Notes under the pieces: model-generated | The model's input: only the letters and a program-made list of their open reading frames with translations | Database searches by the model: none | What the model was told of the DNA's origin: nothing | Translations under genes and position numbers: made by a program | Shown: positions 26,031 to 39,015 of the stretch, piece after piece | How the letters are laid out: the number at the start of each line of letters is the position of its first letter | Numbering within the stretch: position 1 is the first letter of the stretch | NCBI GenBank assembly: GCA_013397695.1 | Contig: VYZI01000075.1 | Span: 1,492,000-1,555,999 of the forward strand | DNA: 64,000 nt | Source: Centropus unirufus | Taxonomy: Eukaryota > Chordata > Aves > Cuculiformes > Centropidae | Direction: 5' to 3'

Positions 26031-26245
26031 ATCATAGAATCACAAAGGCTGGAAAAGACCTCCAAGATCATCAAGTCCTACTGCCAGGCCAACAGCACCA
26101 AACCTACTAAACCATGTCCCAAAGTGCCATCTCCACCTCCTTTTTGAACACCTCCAGGGATAGGGACTCCACCACTTCCCTGGGTAGCCTGTTCAATCCC
26201 TGATCACTCTTTTGGAGGAGTGTTTCCTCTACAAGTCCCTGTAAC
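26031..26245 (-). mobile_element. CR1 LINE fragment
   Basis: On the plus strand it begins 'atcatagaatcacaaaggct', the reversed CR1 3' end, then 'tccaagatcatcaagtccta', 'aaaccatgtcccaaagtgcc', 'cctccagggatagggactcc' and 'ttccctgggtagcctgttca'. This is the order of a widespread avian CR1 3' region in reverse complement. The element is 5'-truncated and carries no intact reading frame. It lies in the last KCNQ1 intron, in the same orientation as the gene. Confidence 0.93.
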
Positions 26246-26850
26246 AGAGAACGAAAAAGCAGCACTCTGGAGACCCATTCCCAAAACTTATTATAGAAAT
26301 TTACCAGGAAGTGTCAAGGACAGATGGAATTATGGAGCAGAGAGGAACAGTATTTTCAGCCATTGACATTCAGGATAGTGAGGAAACCAAAGGACAATAT
26401 TTAGAGTTTGGCATAATTTAGGCCCAGGAGACCACACGTTACTGATAGGTTATGCCAAGTGCTGCTCCATGATCTGGAGGGATCAAGGTTGATGAACATT
26501 GATGATTAAAGCTGTCTCATCTGCCCTTCAATTTCATTCTCATAGATTTCAAGAGTAAATATTATTAAGCATAAAACTCATGGTTCATTGGATGGAATAT
26601 TATTTCACATGTACCCATGGACTTAACACGGTTTGCTCACTAAACAAATAATTTGTACTTGAATCAAGAGGTATTTTTATCAGCAGAGTACTTACTCAGT
26701 AGGTTCAGGGGGCCTATGCTTGTTCTTAATACAGAAAGCCAAGCATAAGGCTGCTAAAGTAGAATAGGAAAACCAGAACGGAAGCTACACTTGGTTGAAC
26801 AAAAATACGATAAAGGAAAATCTGAGCTACTTTCAGACATCCAAATCTGC

Positions 26851-26878
26851 AACCACTGTATTAAACCACTGTATTAAA
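26851..26878. repeat. Two tandem copies of a 13-base unit
   Basis: The unit aaccactgtatta occurs twice back to back without mismatch. A perfect duplication of this size suggests a recent replication-slippage event. Confidence 0.9.
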
Positions 26879-29800
26879 TGACAAAGTAAAGGGATAAATT
26901 TGAGACAAAAACCATCTTTGGAAAAAAAGGAACTTGCTACACGCTATTTCCTAAAATCAGCTCTCTTGCGTAAAGATGTCAGTGCCAATCTCTTCTTTGC
27001 TTTGAGATATGAAAAACTGATGGATTTTTTTTCAGTAAACTGATACGGTTGCTGGGCTCATCTTACCCTGTGTTTTTACAGTAAAATATTTCTCCTACCC
27101 ATCTTGAAAGTGTAACAAACCCCTTATTTTTTTGCAGTAGTAACCCTTAAACAGCTGCTGATAATTTTTCCTTTAATCACTGTATGTTACTCAGGCTTTC
27201 AACAGAAGGTGATGACCTGGGACTGTGGGGAAACTTCTGAGTCACTGAGTGAGAGTCAGAGCACAGAAACAACGAGGATTTATAAGCCAGTCACTGGCTT
27301 TGATTCTCCAGAAATTTCCTTGATATCAGTGAACTGCTATTGAAAAGGGCTTGATTTTGCATAACAAAGCTTTAAAGCATTGTATAGGAACTCAGTTTTG
27401 ACACACATTTTTTCCTAGTTGTGTTGGAAAGTGAACCAAGCTGGTAACACCGACATATGGGTGTTTGATTAGTGACTATACTGCCTGTGGCATTTTAAAG
27501 TAATTTTTCTTTGTTTGAAGGATTTTGTCCTGACTGTGTAGCACAAGACCTAGGGTAACAAATACCCATGCTATAGGAAATGGGGGAAATGACAGGGTTA
27601 ACTTATGCATTCTTCAACTAGAATTGGGAAAGCAATTTTGATAAGCAAGTAACTACACCACAGAGAATTCTTTTTCCTTTCCACATGTACTTTTCCTCAA
27701 AGAAAAACATATTTTTTTTCTAAAAGCTTCCTCAAAGTTTCAGGAAATATGACATTTCTGGTGAACTATTCACTCAGCTCTGTTTTCATTGATGTGGATT
27801 TTCATGATTCTTTGAGGAGTGTAGATAGATTACAGACATAATGTAATTATCCAGATGAGACATTGAATTCTATTCTATTCTTGAATTCTATTTGAAATGG
27901 ATGATAGTAAGAGACATGCTCTGAGAGGTCAAAAACTGGAAAACTGATATGAAAAAGCCTCTTCAGTAATGTGCGATTAAATAAACAATATAAAATATGG
28001 CATATATGTTGTTAAACACAGAATATTGGCAGTACGTTTTTGTAATTGTGCCTCTTCTATGATACTGCCACTTTTCCTCAAATGTAAATGAATATGAATA
28101 ACATATGAATGTATAACAATTGTTATGTGAATAAAAGCTGAGATCAGCAGGAGGCAAAACTTGAGGTACAAAAAAATTATTGAACGAGTCCTACAAAGAA
28201 ACAAACAGCCACAACAAGTGCCATGCTTATATGACAGCATCTGCTCTAAGATCTTAAGTATTATAAGATATAAACAGAAATCAAAAGTTACAAGCCTACA
28301 AGTTGATTTGGTCTTTACATGTCACCTTCATAAAATTACCTCTTTATAACTTCCTGCTGGACTAAAGGAAGCAAGGTAAGATGAATATCTCACCTACTAA
28401 GCAAGGAGGTTGGTAGGCTACTGGCAATCAGAAGAATTAGTTACAGGAGAGTGAAATACACTTGGGCTTGGACCGTTATAAAGTACAAGACCTCAAAAGG
28501 TGGTAAGATTTTGGGGCAGTGTTTATTTTAGAAGTGGAGAGGATTCAGCAAGGCCTGAGGGTAAAAAAAAGCTGGAAAGGGGTGTCCTAAAATGCTGCTA
28601 GAAAAGACAGAAATGAGGACCACAATGGGTGTGTCTGGAGGAGATATTAAGAAACAGATTGGATATGGTTGTTACTTGAGAAGAGAAAGCTGAGCATGGT
28701 GACCTTGGTTCAGTGCTTTTGCTGCTACTATTAACATCTTCTTGCAAAAATATTTGGCTTATTTGAAAAATCTGAACCACTGCATCAGCTCCTCCTGAGA
28801 ATCGTTCATTAGCTCTAGGTGTAGATTTGGGCCATGAGGCCCCTCTGCTGGCTCATCATTCCCCAAGCTCCCAGAATAGCCCTGCTAGCCTTACTGTACG
28901 GAGTGCATGCCCAGATCCGTGCAATACTTGCAGGTCTATCTGGCATCCAGAGGTCTATAGCCAAGCAATTAAAATTTGTGGTTGACTCTTGAAGATAAAT
29001 GAGACAAGACTTAAAACACATGGAAATTTTCAAGTTAGGAAAGTGTCCAAAATCCACAGTCTTTGGCCCAGCAGAGCCTCAGGATACAGCCTTTTTTTCT
29101 CTAAAATATTACAAAGGTCAAATATTTATTTTTTAACCCTTTAAACTAACAGACTATCAGTAGATGAACAAGGGAGTTTGGAATGTTTTTCTCTCCTTGC
29201 ACGAAGCCAGGAAAGTTTAGGATTTTGCCTCTTAATATAACTTTTATCAGAAGCTAGTAAAGAAGATAAAATACCCTGTCCTATTTGCAGAATACTCTGG
29301 ATTTTTCAAGAATTTTCTTATCTTCATTTACAACAGCCCCACCTTCAGGAAATAATATCTATTTGACCAGACATAACTGTCTTCCATTTCTGTTTAAAAT
29401 AAGACACAATTTGGCAAAAAGAGGGGTTCTTTCCCTACAAGTGCATCACTGATATATAAAAAAGTGGCCTTTATACAATGACAAAAATCACTGGACATTC
29501 ATCTAGCACCGTCACCATAAACAGTTTCCCAAATTATGTGTAAATCGAAATCTAGCCTTATAGAGGATGTCAAACAGGCTTGAGAAAACAAGGAATATAG
29601 AGTTGGTACCAATCAAAGAAAGCAGGAAAAAAAAGCCCCTTATCTTTATGTAATAGATTTGATCTAGTTCAATAATAAATGGTGTCCATTAGTGATTCTT
29701 ATATCTAAAGCATTGTGAGAACTTCTGTGTACCTATGTAGTAGAACGCAGCATATGTACTGTTATTGCTAGCACAAAGTGGGGAAAACTGAGGCAGCACA

Positions 29801-31500
29801 GTCAACGGCCCACCTTCAGATATGCTGAACATCTTTAACTACCACTTGGAAGCTCTTAAAATTCTTTTTTCTGTCCTGAGCAGATATTTGGATCTCAAAT
29901 AAAAATTCAAAGCACTTTTTTTTTTTTGTTTTTCAATGAGACGGAGGGTGGGAAAACTGATTGCTTTCTCATTCTCAATCACATTTCTGTTGAGTGAAAT
30001 ATTCCTATGTTGGGTCCTTCTGGTTGAGATACCTATCTGCAGGGGAAAGAAAGACTGGCCAGCTAACAAGCACTTACAGTTCAGATGCTTCAGTTCCACA
30101 GATGTGGAGAAAACTCCCTATGGTACTTGCCTCTGGAAGACTCTTTCTGCTGGTTTAATCGCGGCAGTACAGCCTCTGAATATCACTCCATATTTCTGTT
30201 GTCAGAAGTTTGGCTATCAGACAACAGCTTTCTCGTAGCTGCAGATTCCCGTTTCTAATGTGGAACCCTGGCATATTTACAGCACTTCATGGTTAAAAAA
30301 AAAGAGACCCAACTAACATAAAAATATGTCCCAAACTCTTCTCCACAGCAAAATAAACCCCCAACCAACCCAAACTCCACCAATTAAAGAAAACAGAAGT
30401 GACTAATCTTGACCTTTCTGCAAAGGGGAATGTTTTCCTTCTTGAATCCTTGGCTCTGGCTCTCTTATGATACTGGGACTATGACTTATAGCTTCTTGCC
30501 AGAGCACTGCTGATAATTTCACCATTGAGTAGCTGTTCTCATTCTGGATCATCATAGAGTGTACTGAAGCTGCCAAGATTTTATTTTTTCAAAAAACAAA
30601 GAATAAGATATACAGTCATAATCCCCAGTGTTAGAAATACATTTTTCAGCTTTAACTGTTAGGTTTTGCCTGACAATTCTTCCTCCTTCCTCCAAACTGT
30701 TATTTTTCAGATGCCTGCAACAAAACAACTCCTTTTTTTGCTTTCTTTCTCTCAAACGTTTTTCCTAATTCAAAACAGATTTGAGACTGCTGCTCTTTTT
30801 TAAAATAAATATGCCATATATCATATTGAGTTAGGCCAGCATTGCTTATGTTATGTTTCACCCACATGAGGCATCCATAATGCTTTTCAAAGGGAATAAA
30901 GCCAGACTAGGTGCACGGGGTTTTCTGCCTGGAATAGAAAAGGAGACACATCCATAGGTTATGGATCTGATCCTGTGACATGGCATGGCACCACTACCTA
31001 CTTTTTGCTTCAAAAGTTAAAAACCAAGATGATTTCAACTGATTTTTCAAAAAAAATATTTTTGGCCATTTCCTTGTTTAGCATTCATAATCTACTCATG
31101 GTTTTTGATTTGGTAGTTATTGTATGGGCAAAGAAAGACATAAAGACCTTTGTGCCTAGAATGGTCTTAAAAATTATTAACTATACACAGACTTCTGCAG
31201 GTATCAAAGATGGAAGGGGAAAAAGCAGTGGGGAAGAGAAAGGAGAGAAGAAATTGTAACAGTGAGTTTTGAGATTCCCTGAGGGCTGCTGGTAATTAAA
31301 CCAAAGGCAACATGAATCTCTGTTTTATGTGGCCATGGATTTGTTTTCAAAAGAAAAATCTCAAAAAAGAATATTTCAAGAGAAATTTTCAGAGAACTAA
31401 CTCAGCTTGAATAATTAGACCAGAAATACTTTGATAAATATTATTATGGGGAAGTCATTTATGGGCCACGGCATTTGAAGGTTAGAAATCCTGGTAATCA

Positions 31501-31518
31501 GTAATAATAATAATAATG
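31501..31518. repeat. (TAA)n microsatellite
   Basis: About five TAA units in a row in intronic DNA. Confidence 0.9.
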
Positions 31519-34232
31519 CACCCATTCTGAACACACAAAACCAGGCTGTAGTCTTGCTTGAGTCTGGTCCTCAGAAAGGAGGAGGCCTCTTGTTTTGCCA
31601 TTGCATCAAGCTTTATAAAGACACAGATGCAAGACAGAAAATCTCAGTGGGAAAGTTTCGGTGGAATGAAAGAAAATCACACACAATTCCAAAGCCACTT
31701 TTCATCCCCAGGCACTGTACAGAGGTCAGAGGTGAAATTTATTGGCCAAAAAAATCTGCGGGCCCACTCTGGTCTCCTAGCCATTTTCTTATGCTGAAAT
31801 CATATCCTTGAAAAGACCTCCTTCAGAACACTCTAAAAATAAAAATGCTTTCCTTTTTCAGAAATGTAAACACAGAGCAAAACCACTGAAATCCAGAGAA
31901 GATGCAGGTGTTCTGTAACCTCTAAAACCAAGTTGACTTGGACACCCCAAAACCGCATTTCATTTGTTTACTGACTGCTTCCAAAAGCAGAGGCAGATAC
32001 AATCTTAAGGCAGCAAATAACCAATGAATGAACTACAACGTAATACATTTACCAGTGCAAACCCATGCTTAAAAGGAAAAGAAACTGCTTGTTGGCTGTC
32101 ATGGTATTATTAATAAAAGCAAACTAGTAGATCTTAGCGATACCAGAAGCAAAACGACAACAAAGACAACCAACTGCTAATGAAGAAAGGTTTTCAGTCA
32201 AATTTCATGGGTCATACAAAGTCATTACCATGCCTGCAGGAGTTCAAATGCTCTACCAGTTGAATCTGGGGGAAATGAAGTGATTATTTGGTTACACATT
32301 TTGTAGTTTTAGAAATTTTTCTTCAAATGCCAAGTTCTGAGGACAACCAGCTATGCGAGAATACCAGAGGTAGCTTCAAACCAACACTATTGCAGAGGAA
32401 ACCTTTAATGCAGGTTTCCTCTGTACACTGAGGTCTCAGAAACTAGATTTTAATGACTCTTGGTATCTGATTCCTTTCTTTGCTTAAATAAAACCTTAGG
32501 GTTTTAAGCCAATTTCGTAACACTTTAGGGGATTGATTAATTTTGAAAACTAAGAGACAGATCATTTGGTTGCTGCATGGCTAAACTTTTCAAATCGGTT
32601 TAACTGCAGGTTTCCCTGGTTTTGGGTCAGTTAAAATATCTAGGCTCCTCTTCACAACATTTTAAGCTATGATGACTTCAAAAGAAAACAACTGTTTCTG
32701 ATAAAATAATGCGCTTGAAAAAATAAATGGATGAAAAAGGTAGCAAAAAATCCTTAGTGCTTTTCTTTGTCAATAATATCTTCTAGGAATATAGCTAGGC
32801 TGGGCATTTATTTGGATGGTAAACTGTGAATCATAATTATGGATCTACTGGCAGCATAAGCAACTGCTCAGAAGTGTAAGCAACTACTCTCTGGTGGAAG
32901 TAAAAGGCTCACAGTCTTTCCTAGCTGATTAATCATCCTGACAGGCTTGAAGACTAAATGATCCAGATGTCAGATGTGCATCCACGTCTTGCTATTCTTC
33001 TGATTCATATGCAGTAGCCTGGATTGTTCATTCCTAAGATAATGATGATCATTGTTCGAAACAAAAGGATTTCAGCTTTATCCTGTGATAGAACAGAGTT
33101 CTACACAAGATAACACAGAACATATAGTCTAGACATGATGAAATACTTGAAGATCCTTCAGGCAGAGGTGATGATAGTCTTGTACATAAAGCTTTGTGGT
33201 GTTTCTCTTCTCCACTCCCACCTCCTACCACAACTGCAATCAATTGCAGAAAGACAAAGCATGGATATGTTTCTGGACCTCTCTCCTCAAGCCCCTGCCA
33301 TTAAGGCCTGCTCTAGCCCCTGTTAAATCAATAAGAAAATGTAGCTCTACATGATGGGAGGAAGCATCTGTTTCACAGCATATGGTAACACTCCACAGCA
33401 TTTACAGATAGGAATAAAGAGTAGTGATATGACAAAAGTATAGGAGAACATCGTGATGGCAGAAAAAAGGTACCCAATCCTGTCTAAGACAGACAAAGAC
33501 TGCTACAGAATCTTCAGTAGTTGCAGGTGATTTGAGACATCACTTTTAACTGTTATTTAAAGGAAGGTCCCCCACAGAGGGACCACGTTTGTCTTGTGCA
33601 TCACTCAGGAAGGACTTCATTGACAGTGGCACTCTGGCAAGGGAACACCAGAAAATCAGTCTCCTGCTTTCTGAGGTGAGCTGCACCTTTCTCCCCCTGG
33701 AGACTGATCAGTTGTGTTCACAGAAGCCAGAAGGTGCTTTACATGAAAGATCTGAGTACCACTGCACAAACTGGGTAAGCTGCAGGCACTTCTTTTTTTC
33801 CCTTTGCATATTTTCCTTGAAAGAGTGAAAGAGTTTAAAATGGAGCTATTTATTTTCTTTCTTCTGCTAATCTCTTTTGCTAAGAAGTATCTTTCCCCCC
33901 ATTCAACAGAGAGAGTAATACCCTACTCAGTGGAGAAATTAATTCAGCCTTAGCGTGCAACCATTGAAAAAAAGTTGTCCAGTACCACTCACTAAGGACT
34001 TTACAGATGAAAATACTACCATCATTCTGAGTTATGTTATTTTCAACCATTTTTTTTAGACGGTTTTATGTGAATTGGCTAATAATTTTAGCTCTGACAC
34101 ATCTGCTCTGAAATGTGAAAGGAATTTAACTCAGTCTCAAGCCTCACAGTTCCTTTCAGGTGTAAGTTCTTTTCACCTTAGAACTTCTTTTTACCTCAGA
34201 GTTACCTGCATTGATGATTTATATATTCAAGC

Positions 34233-34268
34233 AACAATCTTTTCAAATCAAGAAACAATCTTCTCAAA
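34233..34268. repeat. Imperfect direct repeat, 21-base period
   Basis: aacaatcttttcaaa at 34233-34247 is repeated as aacaatcttctcaaa at 34254-34268 with one mismatch. Confidence 0.75.
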
Positions 34269-37200
34269 GTATATCTAAGATGGATGCTGAACAACCAAGG
34301 GAATAATAAAAATTATGAAGTGCTTCTTAGAATAAAAATACCAAGTGCTTCTGTTTTCATTTTTGATCTCAATTGCTTCAAGAAACCCAGTATTCACAGC
34401 AAAGGAAATTAAAATAACAGAAGGTGAAATGACCCCTCGCATCCCACAGAAAATAATGTCTGAGTCAGGAACAGCACCCATGCAACCTAAAAACATACAT
34501 AATAACCACACTAATGCAACTTTCTAGGTTGGACATGGACTACCACAAGGACACAGGTGTCTGACACTCCTTTTTAAAATCTGATTTGCAGAGAAGGCAG
34601 AGGCAGTCTGGTTGCACTTATTCCTCTCTGGCTCAGAGACTACTCACAGTGTATATATGCAAGTGAGTAGACCATGTGGGATCAGCTCTGATATGCATTA
34701 TTTATATAACAATTCTACTGACTGAAAAACTAATAAATCCACAGCCTGCAGATGATGTGCAGACGTACAGACACATCATCACAAATATCACTTTATCTTG
34801 ATTTTTTGCCTTTTTTTTGCCCTGCCGCAGCACAACAGAGCACCTAGTACAATAACAAAATAAGCCTCTGGTTAAAGAAGCAGCTTCTTTAAATCACAGT
34901 GTTTTTCCAAATGCAGTTGACTCGTAGGAATAAGTGTCATTTCTCAGGGAAACATTTCTATATAATATTTCACACAGGTCAAACTTTGTCAAGCCTGTTT
35001 ATGATGCAGTGATGCACAGTGTTCAGCACTTCCCTTACTCTCTGAGTGCCCTCGACTCTCAACAAGGAAGATCCATGTATTTGGGACAAAATACCAGTGA
35101 AACACATAGTCTATAACTTTCCATAACAGTGACTGCACAATACAAGAGGTCAAAATGAGGTTTCTTTCCTCATGTATTGTAACTGTGATCTATTTATGAT
35201 TCTACAGTGAATTTAGTGCTTGCATATCAGTGCTGGACAAAGAAGCTTGCCATGTATAGATAATGACATGAACTCAATCTTTGCAGACAGTCCCAGAGCC
35301 TATAAATGCTTCTGTTAATACAGTGAACACCTGTACTAATTACGCACTTTGCTCACTCGGGGGTCATTCCTCATGGCAGTGGTTTTAAATCAGCCACCCC
35401 AGTTTTGAGACATCATTATTTTTCTAGAGCAGTCATTCTTGTGGTGCAAAACTAGGCAACCCTGGAAATACACTCACCCTTTGAAGTCTCAAAAGGTGAA
35501 AGACTGTAACACCCCATTGATGGGCACAAGACGACAGCCTGGAATATTTGAATGGATAGAGAAAATTAAGACAGTAATCAGATACTGGTTTTAAAATCTA
35601 AAGTTTAACCCTATTTTTAGATTTAAAGACATGTGCTTTTGAGTGTCATGTAAATGACATTTTTTTTCCATCTCTCATTGTAAAACAGTACCTGGCCTAA
35701 CAAGATCTGTAAGCATGTGAGAAATGCCAAATAATTTCATCCTATTCACTTTGTGGTTCTAGGTGCTATTTCTGTATCTAAATTTATGCTGGAACTTGCA
35801 TGCTAAGGTCAACATTCATTTTTGTCACTGGTGCCACCTGTGGTCCTCCCCAGAAGGTCCCTGCTCACACTGATGCTAATCAGTGCTGGTATTTCCCTTA
35901 GTTCACGATGCAAAACTTGAAGAATCAATGGTATCTGATCTATAAACCAGCATCTAGCTGGTCAGAGGGGGCAGAGATACCTACATTTCACATTCCTCTT
36001 CTAATCTGCCAGACTGCATGTAAAACCCATCAGCAGATTTCTCACTGAGAAATCACAGAGTAGAAAATGACTTCAGGTAAGTCCTCCCATCAATTAAATA
36101 TGCTTCAAGGCTTCATGCTGTCCTCAATATAAAAATAACTATTTCTACGGAAGGCAAGGAGCTCTGATGACATGGGCCTGGTTCTCCACTCAGCTGTTTA
36201 CAGCTGATTTGCACTGCAGTCCCATACAGCAGGGTAAGTAAAAGGGGATCGAGGGAAGAATTTGTTCAGAAACAGAAAAGAACAGGAGCAAAGGCAGAAA
36301 AATAAAGGAGCCAGGGCAGAGAAGGGTGCTTTCCAGCATTCCTCATTTTCATAGCTGCCCCTTATGTGAATGCTAAAAGGATTTTCAAGGATGCAAACGA
36401 TCAAATACACTTATTCTTCGTAAGGTGCCTAGGAACTCTAACATTAAAGCCAAAGTCAATGAATTTAATTATTTTTTTAAAAAATTATTCTTGATGGGCT
36501 TTTATGCAGACTTCACATAATTTACAAGCACACAGTATACATTTTCACATCCATGCAGACGCAAATTTTTTCTACCATTTGTGTGACCTTTTCTGTCAGA
36601 TTCATTAGGCAACAGCAGAAAAAATAATCATTCGAGCTGTGTGCACTCCATGAACCTCTCTCTCTCCCTCTGCTGTGACTGAGGAAGGGGACGTGTTTTG
36701 CAGCAATGTCTCCTCACTTCTCTTTCACTCGAGAGGATTGAGCTTCTTGATGTCGACAGATTAAGGGACTGAAAACACAGATCACTGTTGGCACTCACAA
36801 GAGTACATTCCGAAGGCTTGTCCCCTTGCATGCAACAGATCCTCTGTAGTAACAGTATGTAGTAAATAGAACAAATCACTGCACTGAACTCATATGACTA
36901 CATGGTGCATTGTTTAAAGCAGACCTTTCTTCAGTGCACAGAGACAGTAGTTTTTAAAAGAAACCAACCCTGACATGTGAATTCTAGCCATGTCGTCGTT
37001 TAAACTTCACAACTTCATAGAAAACATGCTATGAAAGAGAAAAGTTACCAAACAGAAACCAGCAAACCTGGCAGGGCATATTCAGAGAAAGTAGTTTTGG
37101 AAAAAAAAAAGAATAGGAAAGGTTTTAGCAGTAATGATAACCAAAAAGGTTATCTGAAGTGTAATTTAAAGAAATGTGTTTGCATTGTTTTCAGATAAAA

Positions 37201-37837
37201 CAAGCTCCAGGCCATGTGTAAAAGTCCTAAACTGCAGGACAGCAATGAGTTTGTGAATCAGGACTGCACATTCCCTGTGCTGCGAATGTGGGACACATCA
37301 GGAGCACACACGATTGAGTCAGCAGTTACCAAGACATATACACACAGCACAGGCCACTCAAATCTCCAAACTGCCATTTATCATTTCCTGAGAGAACAGT
37401 TTCTTGGCACGACTCCTTTAAAAACAATTTTTTTTCCACAACAACAGACCATTCCAGCAGGCTATGAATACCACTATAATTTGGTCTATTTTTCTTATCA
37501 AGTACACTATGGGCTCTGGTTTTCAGCTAATTAAAGGAACCTTCTTTTCATATTTCCAAATGTTGTTTGCAGCAGGGCAGATCCCACAAAGAGCCAGCTC
37601 TAAAACTGTGCCAGCTGCAGAATGAACTGTAAGGAGATGGAGGAAAAAAAACCACATAAATAAACTCACAGTCTGAAGCTGCAAAGCCCAACTTACATGA
37701 TGCCAAATTTGGTTGCCTTGCCAAAATGTTAACTTTTGTCTGTGATGAAAATAGCTGTCTTGAGTTTCACTGTATTTCGTACTCCTGGACGTGTAATAGT
37801 TCAGAGCTGTCTGTCAGAATTTGAACTCCATCTGTTC

Positions 37838-37904
37838 TTATTACTGTTGTTGTTATTATTGTTATTATTACTACTACTATTATTATTATTGTTGTTATTA
37901 CTAA
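37838..37904. repeat. Compound TTA/TTG/CTA trinucleotide microsatellite
   Basis: An interrupted trinucleotide array mixing TTG, TTA and CTA units. In one plus-strand frame nearly every codon is leucine, so a 62-codon frame over it ends in a poly-Leu run. That frame is an artefact of the repeat, not a membrane protein. The array abuts a MIR-like element on its right. Confidence 0.9.
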
Positions 37905-37939
37905 TACACACTAATAGCACTTAAGAGCTTTGTCAGAGA

Positions 37940-38215
37940 TCAGAGCCCTGATGGGCTGTTGTCCACACACACAGGGAAATGGCTCTTGCCTTGAAAAATG
38001 CATGATCCAAACAGATGAGATAAAAAAGGAGTGGGACAAAGATCATATTTTCATTCCTGTTTTATACATATGGAACTGAGATACAGAGGGATTAAATGCC
38101 TTGCCTGTGCTCACACAAAAAATATCTGGGGCAAAAGCTAGGAATAGAACCAAAGTTTTCAACTTCAAATCAACTTCATCTTCCTTCATTAACCCTATGC
38201 TTGCTAACTACAAGA
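37940..38215 (+). mobile_element. MIR-like SINE, nearly full length, old
   Basis: The order of landmarks follows the amniote MIR family. It starts with a 'gccctgatgggctg..' region, then 'cagggaaatggctcttgcct', 'tgatccaaacagatgagata', 'gaactgagatacagagggat', 'aaatgccttgcctgtgctca', 'gctaggaatagaacc', and a tRNA-related 3' part near 'ccctatgcttgctaactac'. It is clearly diverged, consistent with an ancient insertion in the amniote lineage. Boundaries are approximate and the assignment rests on remembered family consensus, not alignment. Confidence 0.6.
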
Positions 38216-38637
38216 TTGGACTCCAATCTGCATTTATATCCTGAGACATCAGAGCTGCATTCAGTCTTCAGGCATACAGGACCTAAGAACATGAGGGGAA
38301 CAACGTGCCTCTAACCTCTTGGAAGAATACATGTATTTGCATGACAATAGTTACTTTGCTTCTTGAAGCTTTGGCAGAATCAAACTTAGAAAATAAAGTC
38401 CCATCTTTGATTTTGATTTCCTGTTTGGTGAAGGAAGTCTGGGTTCTGCTGTTCCTCTGCAGAGTCCTCTGTGCAAGCAGCCACAGAAACAACAAACCGT
38501 GCCATGCTTCAGGAAAAAGTAAATAATCACTTAGTGGGATTCTCTAAACATCTGACTTACAGTTCACACATTTTTGTTAAAAAAAAAAAAGGAAAAAAGA
38601 ATAGTCATACATATTTTAGTAAAAAACAACTATATTG

Positions 38638-38685
38638 TTTTGTCTTCAAAAGACTTTTGTCTTCAATTATTAGACTTTTGTCTTC
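38638..38685. repeat. Repeated ttttgtcttc motif
   Basis: The 14-mer agacttttgtcttc occurs at 38651-38664 and again at 38672-38685, spaced by 'aattatt'. A partial copy ttttgtcttc lies at 38638-38647. The stretch 'gtcttcaaaagac' (38642-38654) can also form a five-base stem with a three-base loop. An A run (38579-38591) lies just to the left. Confidence 0.75.
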
Positions 38686-38750
38686 TGAAGAAAACAAATA
38701 TTTTCTACCTCAGAAGTAGTTTCCTGTCTAAAATTAACACATTGTTATTT

Positions 38751-39015
38751 AGAATCATGGAATATCTCAAGTTGGAAGGGACCCCTAAGAATTGAGTCCA
38801 ACTCCCTACACCACACAACTAAGAGTGTCATCCAGATGCTCCTTGAACCCTGGACAGACTTAGTGCCCTGATCACTTCCAGTGGCCAACCACCCTCTCAG
38901 TGAAGAACCTTTACCCAAAGTCTAATCTGAACCTTCCCTGACATAGCTTAATTCCATTTCTTTGTGTCACTAGAGAAAGGTGATCAGCACCCCATCTCTG
39001 CTGCCCCACTCCATC
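38751..39015 (-). mobile_element. CR1 LINE fragment
   Basis: The plus strand reads 'agaatcatggaatatctcaa', 'gttggaagggacccctaaga', 'gagtccaactccctacacca', 'atccagatgctccttgaacc', 'ccaaccaccctctcagtgaa' and 'tctaatctgaaccttccctg'. This is the reverse complement of an avian CR1 3' region, extending further 5' into the region that encoded the end of the reverse-transcriptase protein. No open frame remains. It has the same orientation as KCNQ1. Confidence 0.93.

Larger units (their letters stand above)
26246..37837 (-). other. KCNQ1: KCNQ1 last intron, nothing coding recognised
   Basis: About 11.6 kb of AT-rich intronic sequence. It holds short tandem duplications (26851-26878 and 34233-34268) and a (TAA)n tract (31501-31518), listed separately, plus a T run at about 29918-29929. 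Frames of 60-106 codons on both strands lack family signatures. No CR1 or MIR-like copy was recognised here. Confidence 0.55.

Noticed and set aside
29316..29345. Minus-strand text ending in a VNEDK-like peptide considered as the preceding KCNQ1 exon
   Set aside because: The residues before it do not match the helix-D sequence (ARLNRVEDK expected) and no GT donor follows in the right place.
36465..36490. AT palindrome as a possible functional cruciform
   Set aside because: It is an imperfect T-run/A-run pairing that is common in AT-rich intron and has no other support.
37736..37924. Small hydrophobic poly-Leu protein
   Set aside because: The leucines come from a TTA/TTG/CTA microsatellite.
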